The position numbers were made by a program, and so were the translations under genes. 64,000 nucleotides of DNA from Rhodanobacteraceae bacterium. GTDB lineage: Bacteria > Pseudomonadota > Gammaproteobacteria > Xanthomonadales > Rhodanobacteraceae. Positions 17,781 to 25,698 of the stretch are shown piece after piece. Location of the stretch: the NCBI GenBank assembly GCA_030167125.1, contig CP126531.1, positions 2,582,578-2,646,577 on the forward strand, read 5' to 3'. The notes under the pieces are model-generated. The model did not search any database. It worked only from the letters and a program-made list of their open reading frames with translations, and had not been told where the DNA came from. How positions within the stretch are numbered: position 1 is the first letter of the stretch; every line of letters starts with the position of its first letter.

Positions 17781-19511
17781 ATGCCCGGCCTGATCCCCGA
17801 ACGCTTCATCGACGAACTGCTGGCACGCGTCGACATCGTCGACGTGGTGCAGTCGCGCGTGCCATTGAAGCGCGCGGGCCGCGAGTGGACGGCGTGCTGC
17901 CCGTTCCACGACGAGCGCACGCCATCGTTCTACGTCAGCCCGGCCAAGCAGTTCTATCACTGCTTCGGCTGCGGTGCGCACGGCAGCGCGGTGCGCTTCC
18001 TGATGGAGTACGAGCGCCTGGAATTTCCCGATGCGGTCGAGGAACTGGCGCAGTCGGTGGGCCTGGCGGTGCCGCACGAGGGCGGCGACCGGCGCCCGCG
18101 AGAAGATCACACCGACCTGTATGCGCTGCTCGATTCGGCGGCGGCGTTCTACCAGCGCGCACTGCCGGAGAGCGCGGCGGCGAAGGCGTATTGCAAGAAG
18201 CGCGGACTGGATCCGGCGATCATCGAGCGCTTCCGGATCGGCTGGGCGCCGGGCGGTTGGGATGCACTGAAGCGCGCGCTCGGCACCAGCGACGCGCGCA
18301 CGAAGATGCTGGAACAGGCCGGCATGCTTTCGAGCAGCGACGGCGGCAAGCGTTATGACCGTTTCCGCGAACGGCTGATGTTCCCGATCCTCGACCGGCG
18401 CGGCCGGGTGATCGCGTTCGGCGGAAGGATTCTGGAGGGCGACGGGCCGAAGTACCTCAACTCACCCGAAACACCGCTGTTCCACAAGGGCCGCGAACTG
18501 TTCGCGCTGTGGCAGGTGCGCCAAGCCAACACCAAACTGGAACGCCTGATCGTGGTCGAGGGCTACATGGACGTGGTGTCGCTGCACCAGGCCGGCGTCA
18601 CGCAGGCGGTCGCGACGCTGGGCACCGCGACTACCAACGAGCACGCGGAGTTGCTGTTCCGCGCCGCGCCCGACGTGTTCTTCTGTTTCGACGGCGACCG
18701 CGCCGGCCGCAGCGCCGCGTGGCGTGCGCTGGAATCGGTGCTGCCGCGGATGCGCGACGGGCGCCAGGCGTTCTTCCTGTTTTTGCCCGAAGGCGAAGAC
18801 CCCGACACACTGGTGCGCAAGGAAGGCGCGGAAGGTTTTGAGGCGCGACTGAAAAACGCGACGCCGCTGTCGGAATATTTCTACGCGTCCCTGTCGCACG
18901 ACGTGAACGTCGCGACGCTCGACGGCCGCGCGCGGTTGGCCGAACACGCCAAACCGCTGCTCGCGAAGTTGCCGGACGGCGCGTTCCGCGACCTGATGTT
19001 CGCGGAACTGGAAAGGCGCACGGGCGTACAGACGGCACCCGTCGCGCATGCAACGCAGGTGCGCAGACCTGCGCCTCCTGCCAACGCGCCCAAGCGCACG
19101 CTGGTGCGCAGCGCGATCGCGATGCTGCTGGCGAATCCCGCGCTGGCGCAGGAGGTCACCCTGCCTTACGCGTTTGCGGGGCTCGACAAACCGGGCGTTC
19201 CGCTGCTGGCCGAGTTGCTGGATTTCCTGCAGGAGCGGCCCGGCATCAACACCGCGATGCTGCTGGAACATTTCGCGGGACGCGAGGAATCGGCGGCGTT
19301 GCAGAAACTCGCGCTCACCGAATTCCCCGGCGAGCCCGAAGCCCTGCGCATGGAGTTTCTGGATGCCGTGCGCAAGCTGGGTGAACAGACGACACAACAA
19401 CGCCTCGATGCCCTGATCCGCAAGCAATCCGAACACGGCCTGGACGACGCTGAAAAACGGGAACTGCGCGAATTGCTGGCACGCAAAGCTGTGATCGTCA
19501 ATTCTGCTTGA
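17781..19511 (+). CDS. dnaG: DNA primase
   Basis: 576 residues. It makes RNA primers at the replication fork. The N-terminal CHC2 zinc-binding domain shows CPFHDERTPSF and CFGCG. The catalytic TOPRIM domain has VVEGYMDVVSL and CFDGDRAGR with the metal-binding acidic residues. The C-terminal DnaB-binding region follows a Pro/Ala linker (RRPAPPANAPKR). Length is normal. No rpsU is next to it and rpoD lies 40 kb away in this window, so the E. coli rpsU-dnaG-rpoD operon is not preserved here. Confidence 0.97.
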   Translation: MPGLIPERFIDELLARVDIVDVVQSRVPLKRAGREWTACCPFHDERTPSFYVSPAKQFYHCFGCGAHGSAVRFLMEYERLEFPDAVEELAQSVGLAVPHEGGDRRPREDHTDLYALLDSAAAFYQRALPESAAAKAYCKKRGLDPAIIERFRIGWAPGGWDALKRALGTSDARTKMLEQAGMLSSSDGGKRYDRFRERLMFPILDRRGRVIAFGGRILEGDGPKYLNSPETPLFHKGRELFALWQVRQANTKLERLIVVEGYMDVVSLHQAGVTQAVATLGTATTNEHAELLFRAAPDVFFCFDGDRAGRSAAWRALESVLPRMRDGRQAFFLFLPEGEDPDTLVRKEGAEGFEARLKNATPLSEYFYASLSHDVNVATLDGRARLAEHAKPLLAKLPDGAFRDLMFAELERRTGVQTAPVAHATQVRRPAPPANAPKRTLVRSAIAMLLANPALAQEVTLPYAFAGLDKPGVPLLAELLDFLQERPGINTAMLLEHFAGREESAALQKLALTEFPGEPEALRMEFLDAVRKLGEQTTQQRLDALIRKQSEHGLDDAEKRELRELLARKAVIVNSA

Positions 19512-19524
19512 ACCTCGCGGTACT

Positions 19525-19636
19525 ATCCCCCCGCCGCTACGCGGCGACCCCCTTCGAACCGAAGGGGGTAACCACACGTGGAAGTCACTCGCTTTTCCTC
19601 CCCCTTCGCTGGCGAAGGGGGATCGAGGGGGATGGC
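19525..19636. repeat. Palindromic repeat, family A copy 1
   Basis: Two facing hairpin units: CCCCCTTCGAACCGAAGGGGG and CCCCCTTCGCTGGCGAAGGGGG, joined by a short spacer, with CCCCCGCCGC and GATCGAGGGGGATGG at the edges. It sits between the convergent dnaG and glutathione peroxidase genes, a place where it could terminate both transcripts. The family recurs at four more loci. Confidence 0.75.
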
Positions 19637-19652
19637 TTCTCATGGCGCGCGT

Positions 19653-20132
19653 TCACAACATCGCTGCAAGATCCTTTCCGATCTTCTCCGGCGCATCCGC
19701 CGAGGCGTAACGCCGCACCACGTTGCCCTCGCGGTCGATCAGGAACTTGGTGAAGTTCCACTTGATCGCTTCCGAACCCAGCACGCCTGGCGCGGCGTGT
19801 TTCAGGAACTTGTACAGCGGATGCGCGTTCGCGCCGTTGACGTCGATCTTGGCGAACAGCGGAAACGTCACGCCGTATTTCGTCGAACAAAAGTTGCGAA
19901 TCGCGTCGGCGTCACCCGGTTCCTGGTGCCCGAACTGGTTGCAGGGAAAGCCGAGGATCTCCAAGCCCTTGTCCTTGTTCGCGCGGTACAGCGCTTCCAG
20001 TCCTTCGTACTGCGGCGTGAAGCCGCACTTCGAGGCGACATTGACGATCAGCAGCAGCTTGCCGCGATACGCATCCAGTTTTTGCGGCGTACCGTCGAGC
20101 AGGTTCGCTTCGAAGTCGTAGATGTCGGGCAT
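19653..20132 (-). CDS. Glutathione peroxidase family protein (BtuE type)
   Basis: 159 residues from ATG 20132 (the frame is open to 20294, but MPDIYDFEANLLDG is the usual start). The catalytic cysteine is in SKCGFTPQ. The glutamine lies in GFPCNQFGHQEPG and the tryptophan/asparagine pair in KWNFTKF. It reduces peroxides, probably with thioredoxin or glutathione. Cysteine replaces the selenocysteine of animal enzymes. It is a single gene, divergent from the AraC-type regulator. Confidence 0.93.
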   Translation of the reverse strand: MPDIYDFEANLLDGTPQKLDAYRGKLLLIVNVASKCGFTPQYEGLEALYRANKDKGLEILGFPCNQFGHQEPGDADAIRNFCSTKYGVTFPLFAKIDVNGANAHPLYKFLKHAAPGVLGSEAIKWNFTKFLIDREGNVVRRYASADAPEKIGKDLAAML

Positions 20133-20378
20133 GCGGCGCACCTCGCTGTCCAAAGGCTTGCGCCAGTGTAGGACATGGACGGCCGCGGCAAATCGGTATG
20201 ACCTTCGCGCCACGTTCGCGTGCACGAGCCATGCGAAACGATGCATGCCCACCAGCCCGCTTGGCCGGCGATCCTTGCGAAGCCGTGACCGCAATCACGC
20301 CATCGCCCTTCATCGCTGGCTAGCGTTGCATATCCGGCCACTGCGAAGTCGCCGGGAATCAGGGGGCCGGATGCGTGC
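20133..20378. promoter_or_regulatory. Divergent promoter region, glutathione peroxidase / AraC-type regulator
   Basis: 246 bases separate the two divergent starts, so both promoters should lie here. I could not assign -10 or -35 boxes with confidence. Confidence 0.3.
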
Positions 20379-21242
20379 ATGGTGCAGGCAATGGCTACCC
20401 TGCGGGCGGTTTGGATCGACTTCTGCCACGTGCCCCGCCGGCACGGCCTTTTCGTGGACGCGCAACAGAGCTGCAACGTCCTGCGCGTTACGCTGCCCGA
20501 GGCGATCCCGGCCGCCATTCGCGGGCACCGCGCGCAGTTCGTCTGCATCGAGTACGACTATCCCGACCAGGCGCGACTGCGGGCGGTGCCGATGGTAAGG
20601 CGCGAATTCCCGGCGCTGCCGCTGCTGATGCTGACCGAATACCACTCCGAGGCGCTGGCGCTGTGGGCGTTCCGCTCACGCGTATGGGATTACCGCGTCA
20701 AACCGGTCGACCAGAACACGCTCGCACGCCTCTTCGAAGCGATGGTGCACGCGGGCAACATGGCGGCGAACGCCGGCTGGCTGGCCGACCCTTTCCCGTC
20801 CGACCTGATTGCACCCGCAGGCCATCTGCGCAGGCCCCTGATCGCGGCTCCGCACACGACCGCCGCCATCGCGTATATCAGCGAACACTACGCGGAAGCG
20901 TGCCGGATCGAAACCATTGCGGGGGTTTGCCATTTGTCTGAATCGGAATTCAGCCGCGTCTTTCATCGCGAGCACGGCGTCTCGTTCCGCCGTTTCCTGC
21001 TGCAGTACCGCATCGCCAAGGCGCGCGATTTTCTGGCGGAACCTTGCGCATCCGTTTCGCAGGTCGCCTATGCGGTCGGCTTCAACGACCTTTCCCACTT
21101 CGGACGGATGTTCCGGCGCATCGTCGGCATGCCGGCGACGCACTACCAGCGCAACCTGCGAATCGGCGAGCGGCCCATCGGGGAGATGAAGATTTCGTTG
21201 CCGCGCGCAGAATCGTTCCACTCGATTGCAGCTAGGTTCTAA
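20379..21242 (+). CDS. Transcriptional regulator: receiver-like N-terminus with AraC-type HTH
   Basis: 287 residues. The N-terminal 120 residues resemble a response-regulator receiver domain in its second half (PLLMLTEYHSEALALWAFR, then DYRVKPVDQNTLARL with the conserved KP pair). The phosphoacceptor region is degenerate (VCIEYDYPDQ), so ordinary phosphotransfer is doubtful. The C-terminus (about 165-270) is a double AraC helix-turn-helix: YAEACRIETIAGVCHLSESEFSRVF and VSQVAYAVGFNDLSHFGRMF. No histidine kinase gene is nearby. It is 78 bases upstream of the Cys-rich/G1 peptidase cluster on the same strand and is the obvious candidate to regulate it. Confidence 0.8.
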   Translation: MVQAMATLRAVWIDFCHVPRRHGLFVDAQQSCNVLRVTLPEAIPAAIRGHRAQFVCIEYDYPDQARLRAVPMVRREFPALPLLMLTEYHSEALALWAFRSRVWDYRVKPVDQNTLARLFEAMVHAGNMAANAGWLADPFPSDLIAPAGHLRRPLIAAPHTTAAIAYISEHYAEACRIETIAGVCHLSESEFSRVFHREHGVSFRRFLLQYRIAKARDFLAEPCASVSQVAYAVGFNDLSHFGRMFRRIVGMPATHYQRNLRIGERPIGEMKISLPRAESFHSIAARF

Positions 21243-21320
21243 CTGCGACAACCGTTCTTGATCCATGCTCGCCATTCCCATCAGGAATGGTCGCGCCACA
21301 CACGGCGAGGGAGACGAGCC

Positions 21321-23636
21321 ATGACCAGGATCACGGGCGAATTGGATCTGGGCCGGGTTCCGGACGAGCAGTACAACAGCGATCTGGATCTGCGCGTCGC
21401 GGTCGTACGCGAAGGCAACGTCTTGGGTTCGGCCGTCGTCAAGGCCGGCGCGTCGAAGCAGAAGCGGCTGCCCTTCGAAGTCGAATTCGAGCCGCCGGTG
21501 CTGCCGGGTGCGCGCCTGCCCTGTCCGGTCACGCTGCTCGTCGGGCCCGACGTGGCCGATCGCGAACTGCTGGCGATCGACAGCGTCAGGCAGGTGATCG
21601 ATTTCGAGCCCGCGAAGGAACGCGCGACGGCCAGGGCGGCCGCCTCCACCGCCGCCGATTTGAAGATCGGACGCATCGCGGTCGAGCCGGCGATCTATTA
21701 CTGCTGGCTGATCTGCTGCCGGACCTACACGATCAATGGACGCATCGTCTGCCGGCATTGGTATTACGACCCCATCCTGCATCGCTGGACGTTCTGCGAC
21801 GAACCGGTGCCGGGCGCGGTGGTCGAGGCGTACGACGTGGACCGTTTCTGGTGGTGGTACTGGCGCGACCTGATCACCGGCGCGACCACCGACATCAACG
21901 GCAACTTCCACATGACCTTCCGCTGGTGCTGCCTGCGCTGGCTGCCGTGGCTGCGCGCGAATCCCGCGATCGATCCCGACATCCTCTCGCGCATCCAGCA
22001 ATTGCTGGCTACCGCGCAGCCGCCGTTGCCGCCGATTCCACCGGAACCGGATCCCGATCCGACGATCTTCCAGCGCATGCTGGGCGGCGCCGCCAGCGTG
22101 ACCGGGCCGGTGCTGGCCGCGGCCGCGCAGGGCGCTCTGTCCTTGCCCGCGGTGCAACAACCGGCCGGCGCACTTTCCGCCGAAGCGCTGCGCGCCGTGC
22201 TGCCACCGTCGCCCGAGTTGGCGGCGCTGCGTGTCTGGCCGTGGTGGAACTGGAGCGACTGCGCGCCCGACGTGGTGTTCCGCGTCACGCAGCGCTGCGG
22301 CGACCGCGTCAACGTGATCGTTTCGGAAAGCAACGCGCAAACACGCTGGGACATCCCGACCACCCTCAACGTCACGCTGATCGCCAACGATCTCGCCTGC
22401 TGCATTCCGACCTGCCGCGACCCGGAATGTCCCGAATGCCTGAAGCTCACCTGGGTCGGCTGCACGCCGGTCGACCAGATCAGCGCCGACGCCGGCCCGC
22501 CCGACCTGCGCGGCCTCGCGCACACCACCGCGGCGGCGAGCGACCCCTGGAAGGACAACCCGTTCTACGGCTCGCTGCAGATCCAGGGCGGCCTCGGCTG
22601 GGACGTGGATTACTTCAAGGTGCAGTATTCGAAGGACGGCGGCGCGTGGACCGATCTGCCGAGTCCCGCGTTCGGCGGATTCACGCGCAGCTACTGGGAT
22701 GGCACCACGTTCGTGCCCGTCGCGTTCACGCCCGCGCTCAAGAACGGACAGATGGTGATCATCACCCGGCGCCACTATGAAGACTTGAACCCGGGTATCC
22801 CGCGTTTCGGCGGGCAGGTGATCTGGAACGATTACGCGACCCTGTTCTACTTCGACACCACCCAGCCGGGACTGACGCCCGATGCGTTGTACCAGTTGCA
22901 GTTCGACGGCTTCGCCGCCGACGCCTCCGACAACCTGGTCGCGTCGAGCGAGCGCATCCTGCCGACCTGCGGCGAAGACTCGGCCGAGCGGGTGTACCTG
23001 CGCATCGACAACCAGTCGCAGACGCATCCGGCGCCGACATTGCCCGCACCGTGCAAGATTCCGCACGCCTGCGGCGGCATCATTCACGCGTGCACGGTCG
23101 AGCCGGATTGCTACATCCGCGAGATCTGGAAGAACGAAGGCCTGCCGGGCCAGGAATGCGTTTCGGCCTGCGACATCGCGCGGCTGGAACCCACCGACAC
23201 CTTGACGATCCACTTCAGCGTGACCTGCCCGGCCACCGTGCAGGACGGCCACCTCGGCGGTTACTGGATGCGCGCCGAATACGGCGCCAACCAGGCGTTC
23301 TACATCACCGCGCCGCTGTACGTGGACGCGAGCGGCGGCGCCGGCACGCTGCAACCCGATCCGACAGCGGAAGTCGGCCCGAGCTACAGCCAGGCACTCG
23401 GCCAGGGCGCGCCGCGCGCACTGTGGTATGGCGGCGACTTCAAGGTCACGCTGCATGGTTCCGACTTCCCCGAATGCTGCGCTTACCTGTTCCGGCTGTG
23501 GGCATGGAAGCGCACCACCAACGGCTGCTCGGATCCGAGCGTGACGCATTACAACCAGTTCGAGTTGTCGTTCACCGTGCTGCGTCCGGATTTGTGTCCG
23601 GGCGTATGCGTGGAGCGCAAAGCGGAGATCGCGTAG
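21321..23636 (+). CDS. Large Cys/Trp-rich protein with carboxypeptidase-regulatory-like segment, unknown function
   Basis: 771 residues from ATG 21321, which has a good ribosome binding site (GAGGGAGACGAGCC). There is no signal peptide or clear membrane helix. Residues 1-100 look like an all-beta sandwich. About residues 130-210 are packed with Cys and Trp and contain EPVPGAVVEAYDVD and TDINGNFHMTF, the pattern of carboxypeptidase-regulatory/transthyretin-like folds. A proline-rich linker follows (PPLPPIPPEPDPDP). The C-terminal half has fibronectin-like text (YFKVQYSKDGGAW) and many Cys pairs (CIPTCRDPECPEC). I count about 29 cysteines. It is first of five close-packed genes. The function is unknown; a surface or particle-forming structural role is one guess. 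Confidence 0.75.
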   Translation: MTRITGELDLGRVPDEQYNSDLDLRVAVVREGNVLGSAVVKAGASKQKRLPFEVEFEPPVLPGARLPCPVTLLVGPDVADRELLAIDSVRQVIDFEPAKERATARAAASTAADLKIGRIAVEPAIYYCWLICCRTYTINGRIVCRHWYYDPILHRWTFCDEPVPGAVVEAYDVDRFWWWYWRDLITGATTDINGNFHMTFRWCCLRWLPWLRANPAIDPDILSRIQQLLATAQPPLPPIPPEPDPDPTIFQRMLGGAASVTGPVLAAAAQGALSLPAVQQPAGALSAEALRAVLPPSPELAALRVWPWWNWSDCAPDVVFRVTQRCGDRVNVIVSESNAQTRWDIPTTLNVTLIANDLACCIPTCRDPECPECLKLTWVGCTPVDQISADAGPPDLRGLAHTTAAASDPWKDNPFYGSLQIQGGLGWDVDYFKVQYSKDGGAWTDLPSPAFGGFTRSYWDGTTFVPVAFTPALKNGQMVIITRRHYEDLNPGIPRFGGQVIWNDYATLFYFDTTQPGLTPDALYQLQFDGFAADASDNLVASSERILPTCGEDSAERVYLRIDNQSQTHPAPTLPAPCKIPHACGGIIHACTVEPDCYIREIWKNEGLPGQECVSACDIARLEPTDTLTIHFSVTCPATVQDGHLGGYWMRAEYGANQAFYITAPLYVDASGGAGTLQPDPTAEVGPSYSQALGQGAPRALWYGGDFKVTLHGSDFPECCAYLFRLWAWKRTTNGCSDPSVTHYNQFELSFTVLRPDLCPGVCVERKAEIA

Positions 23637-23685
23637 AGGCCGGCACGAGGGCGGCGAGCCATGACACGACACGGGCGCGAGGACC

Positions 23686-24060
23686 ATGGATGCATGGAGT
23701 TCGATGTTGAACGCCGCACTGGCGATCCTCGCGACGTGGCGTGTCACGCACCTGCTGGCGGAAGAGGATGGTCCGTTCGATTCGATGCTGAAGCTGCGCG
23801 CCAGGCTCGGTGCGAGCCAGGCGGGACGACTGATGGATTGCTTCCAGTGCCTGTCGCTATGGACAGCCGCGCCGTTCGCCTTCGTGGTGATCCGCGCGAC
23901 ATGGATGTGGATCCCCGTCTGGCTCGCGCTGTCCGGCGCAGCGTGCCTTCTCGAACGCCTCGGCAGCCCGCCCGCGGAAATGCAGTTGCAGTCGCCCCCT
24001 TTTCCGGAGAACCACGAGCATGACGTGTTGCGGCCAGGGCAGGATGGCCCTCAGGGCTAG
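23686..24060 (+). CDS. DUF1360-like membrane protein
   Basis: 124 residues. Two hydrophobic helices (NAALAILATWRVTHLL; WTAAPFAFVVIRATWMWIPV) and a following hydrophobic stretch flank a segment with RLMDCFQCLSLWTA. The CxxC-Leu-x-x-Trp pattern after a TWRVTHLL-type helix is what I know from DUF1360 (B. subtilis YjcA-like) proteins. The C-terminal 40 residues are polar and overlap the next gene by 41 bases. It follows the Cys-rich protein gene by 49 bases. It is likely an inner-membrane partner of the cluster. Confidence 0.65.
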   Translation: MDAWSSMLNAALAILATWRVTHLLAEEDGPFDSMLKLRARLGASQAGRLMDCFQCLSLWTAAPFAFVVIRATWMWIPVWLALSGAACLLERLGSPPAEMQLQSPPFPENHEHDVLRPGQDGPQG

Positions 24061-24304
24061 CCAGGCGGCGTCGCCGAAACCGGCCGGCGCGCGAACCGCC
24101 GCGACGGGCAATGGCCGCAGCTTCGTTCCCGCGCCGCCAAAATCGCTCGCACTGGTGCGTTATCTCGGCGCGGCGCCGATCGTGGTGCGCGGCGCGGTCA
24201 CCGGACACGCCTATTCGTTCGCCGCCGGCCGTGCCGTCCAGCCGGTCGATGCCCGCGACGTCGACGGGTTGCTCAAGAAAGGGATTTTCCGCCGGCATGC
24301 ATGA
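24020..24304 (+). CDS. Small MTCCGQ-type protein, unknown function
   Basis: 94 residues. The N-terminus MTCCGQGR is followed by an Ala/Pro/Arg-rich linker. A compact C-terminal part (residues 42-90) reads LVRYLGAAPIVVRGAVTGH, then AYSFAAGRAVQPVDARDVDG and LLKKGIFR, which suggests a small beta domain. I have a loose memory of small bacterial proteins with an N-terminal CCG and a VRGPATG-like core, but cannot name a family. It overlaps the DUF1360-like gene by 41 bases and has GGAG 10 bases before its ATG. Confidence 0.6.
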   Translation: MTCCGQGRMALRASQAASPKPAGARTAATGNGRSFVPAPPKSLALVRYLGAAPIVVRGAVTGHAYSFAAGRAVQPVDARDVDGLLKKGIFRRHA

Positions 24305-24342
24305 CCACGGATGGATTCACCCACCGTCACAGGAGATCCACG

Positions 24343-25650
24343 ATGGCCAGCCAGACCGACACCCACAAACAGACCGTGCCCTGCTGCCCGCCGCTCCCAG
24401 CCGATGACGTTTGCGACGAGCTGGATTTCTTTTACCGACTGATCTATTCGACGGCGGTGGGCAGGCAGACACCTGCGGGCGTGCCGGCGCAGAACATTCC
24501 GGTCGAAGTGAAGCTGCATTTCCAGCTCAGGCGCTGCCGCGGGCCGCTCGCGCTGGGCGACCTGCTCTACACGACCACGCTGCTGCCCGGCGAAAAAGTG
24601 CGGCTGTTCACTTCCGACCGGCGTTCCAAGTTCACCTTCGACAGCGAGAGCAAGTTCGGCTACCGCAACTCGCAGTCGTCGGAAGAATCGTTCTTCATGC
24701 AGCAGATGAGCGACTCGCTGTTCGATGTGAACTCGCGCGACACGGCGCACTCGAGCAACCAGTCGCAGTCGCACGTGGACGGCAAGGCCGACGCCGGCGT
24801 GAACATCTTCGGGCTGGGCGGCTCGGCCAGCATGAGCGGCAACTACGACTCGAGCTCGGTTTCCGATTTCCTCGGCGAACACAGCCAGCACGCGGAAGCC
24901 TCCGCGAAAGCCACGGAAATGGGCGTGCGCAAGGCCGCGAGCGTGTCGATCGGCGAATCCGAAAGCCGCACCCACACCGAAACCGAATCGCAGGACCACT
25001 ATGAATCCGCCTCGCGCGAATTCCAGAACAACAACGACTGCCACGCGGTCACGTTCTTCTTCTACCAGATCAACAAGACCCAGACGATCAGCTACACGCT
25101 CGAATCGGTCGATTTGCGGGTGATGATGGATACCGACCCCGCCAACGACTTCACCCGCGTCGCGTCCAATCCGCTGTCGCCCAGCACCGGCGTGGGCGTG
25201 CTCTCGAACGGCGTGCTCTCGACCGACGCCAATCGCCGCGCGACCTATCTCGAAGCCGCGACCCAGGTTCCCGGCGACGACCGGCTGGCGGTGGCCGCGG
25301 CGCTGCGCCTGCAAATTCCATTGCTGACGGCCGCCATGCGCGCGCAGGCCATCAAGCAGGTGCAGCAGGAACTCGCTCAGGAAGGCCTGCTCGACAAGAA
25401 CGGCAACGTGTCGAACGATGCGAAGAAACGCTACTCGTTTGTGCGGCAGTCTTCACTGCCGACGCCGGGCATCCTGGTCAAGGGTTGCCTCGACACCTGC
25501 AACGTGTGCGAAGACACGCGGCTGAAGTCGATTGAACTCGATGTCGAGCGCAAGAAGCTGGAGAACGCGTTGCTGCAGAAGCAGATCACGCTGCTCGAAA
25601 AATCCCAGGAATACCGCTGCTGTCCGCCGGCACCGGTGGTGGAGTCCTGA
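24343..25650 (+). CDS. Ser/Gly-rich protein with helical C-terminus, unknown function
   Basis: 435 residues from ATG 24343, with AGGAGATCCACG as ribosome binding site. It has a Cys-rich N-terminus (VPCCPPLPADDVC), then a conserved-looking beta segment (LGDLLYTTTLLPGEKVRLF). Residues 115-240 are rich in Ser, Gly, His and Glu without hydrophobic runs (DRRSKFTFDSESKFGYRNSQ; GGSASMSGNYDSSSVSDFLG). After another beta part comes a C-terminal region with CLDTCNVCEDTRLKSIELD, a coiled coil (LENALLQKQITLLEKSQ) and a final CC. There is no signal peptide. I do not recognise a named family. It lies between the MTCCGQ protein and the peptidase, with gaps of 38 and 48 bases. Confidence 0.72.
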   Translation: MASQTDTHKQTVPCCPPLPADDVCDELDFFYRLIYSTAVGRQTPAGVPAQNIPVEVKLHFQLRRCRGPLALGDLLYTTTLLPGEKVRLFTSDRRSKFTFDSESKFGYRNSQSSEESFFMQQMSDSLFDVNSRDTAHSSNQSQSHVDGKADAGVNIFGLGGSASMSGNYDSSSVSDFLGEHSQHAEASAKATEMGVRKAASVSIGESESRTHTETESQDHYESASREFQNNNDCHAVTFFFYQINKTQTISYTLESVDLRVMMDTDPANDFTRVASNPLSPSTGVGVLSNGVLSTDANRRATYLEAATQVPGDDRLAVAAALRLQIPLLTAAMRAQAIKQVQQELAQEGLLDKNGNVSNDAKKRYSFVRQSSLPTPGILVKGCLDTCNVCEDTRLKSIELDVERKKLENALLQKQITLLEKSQEYRCCPPAPVVES

Positions 25651-25698
25651 GCCCGTTGATGACCCGCATCTTTCTGAGCACCGCGACAGGAGACGACC

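Noticed and set aside
17781..19511. Disrupted macromolecular synthesis operon as a special feature (dnaG far from rpoD)
   Set aside because: Separation of these genes is common outside enteric bacteria and needs no special explanation.
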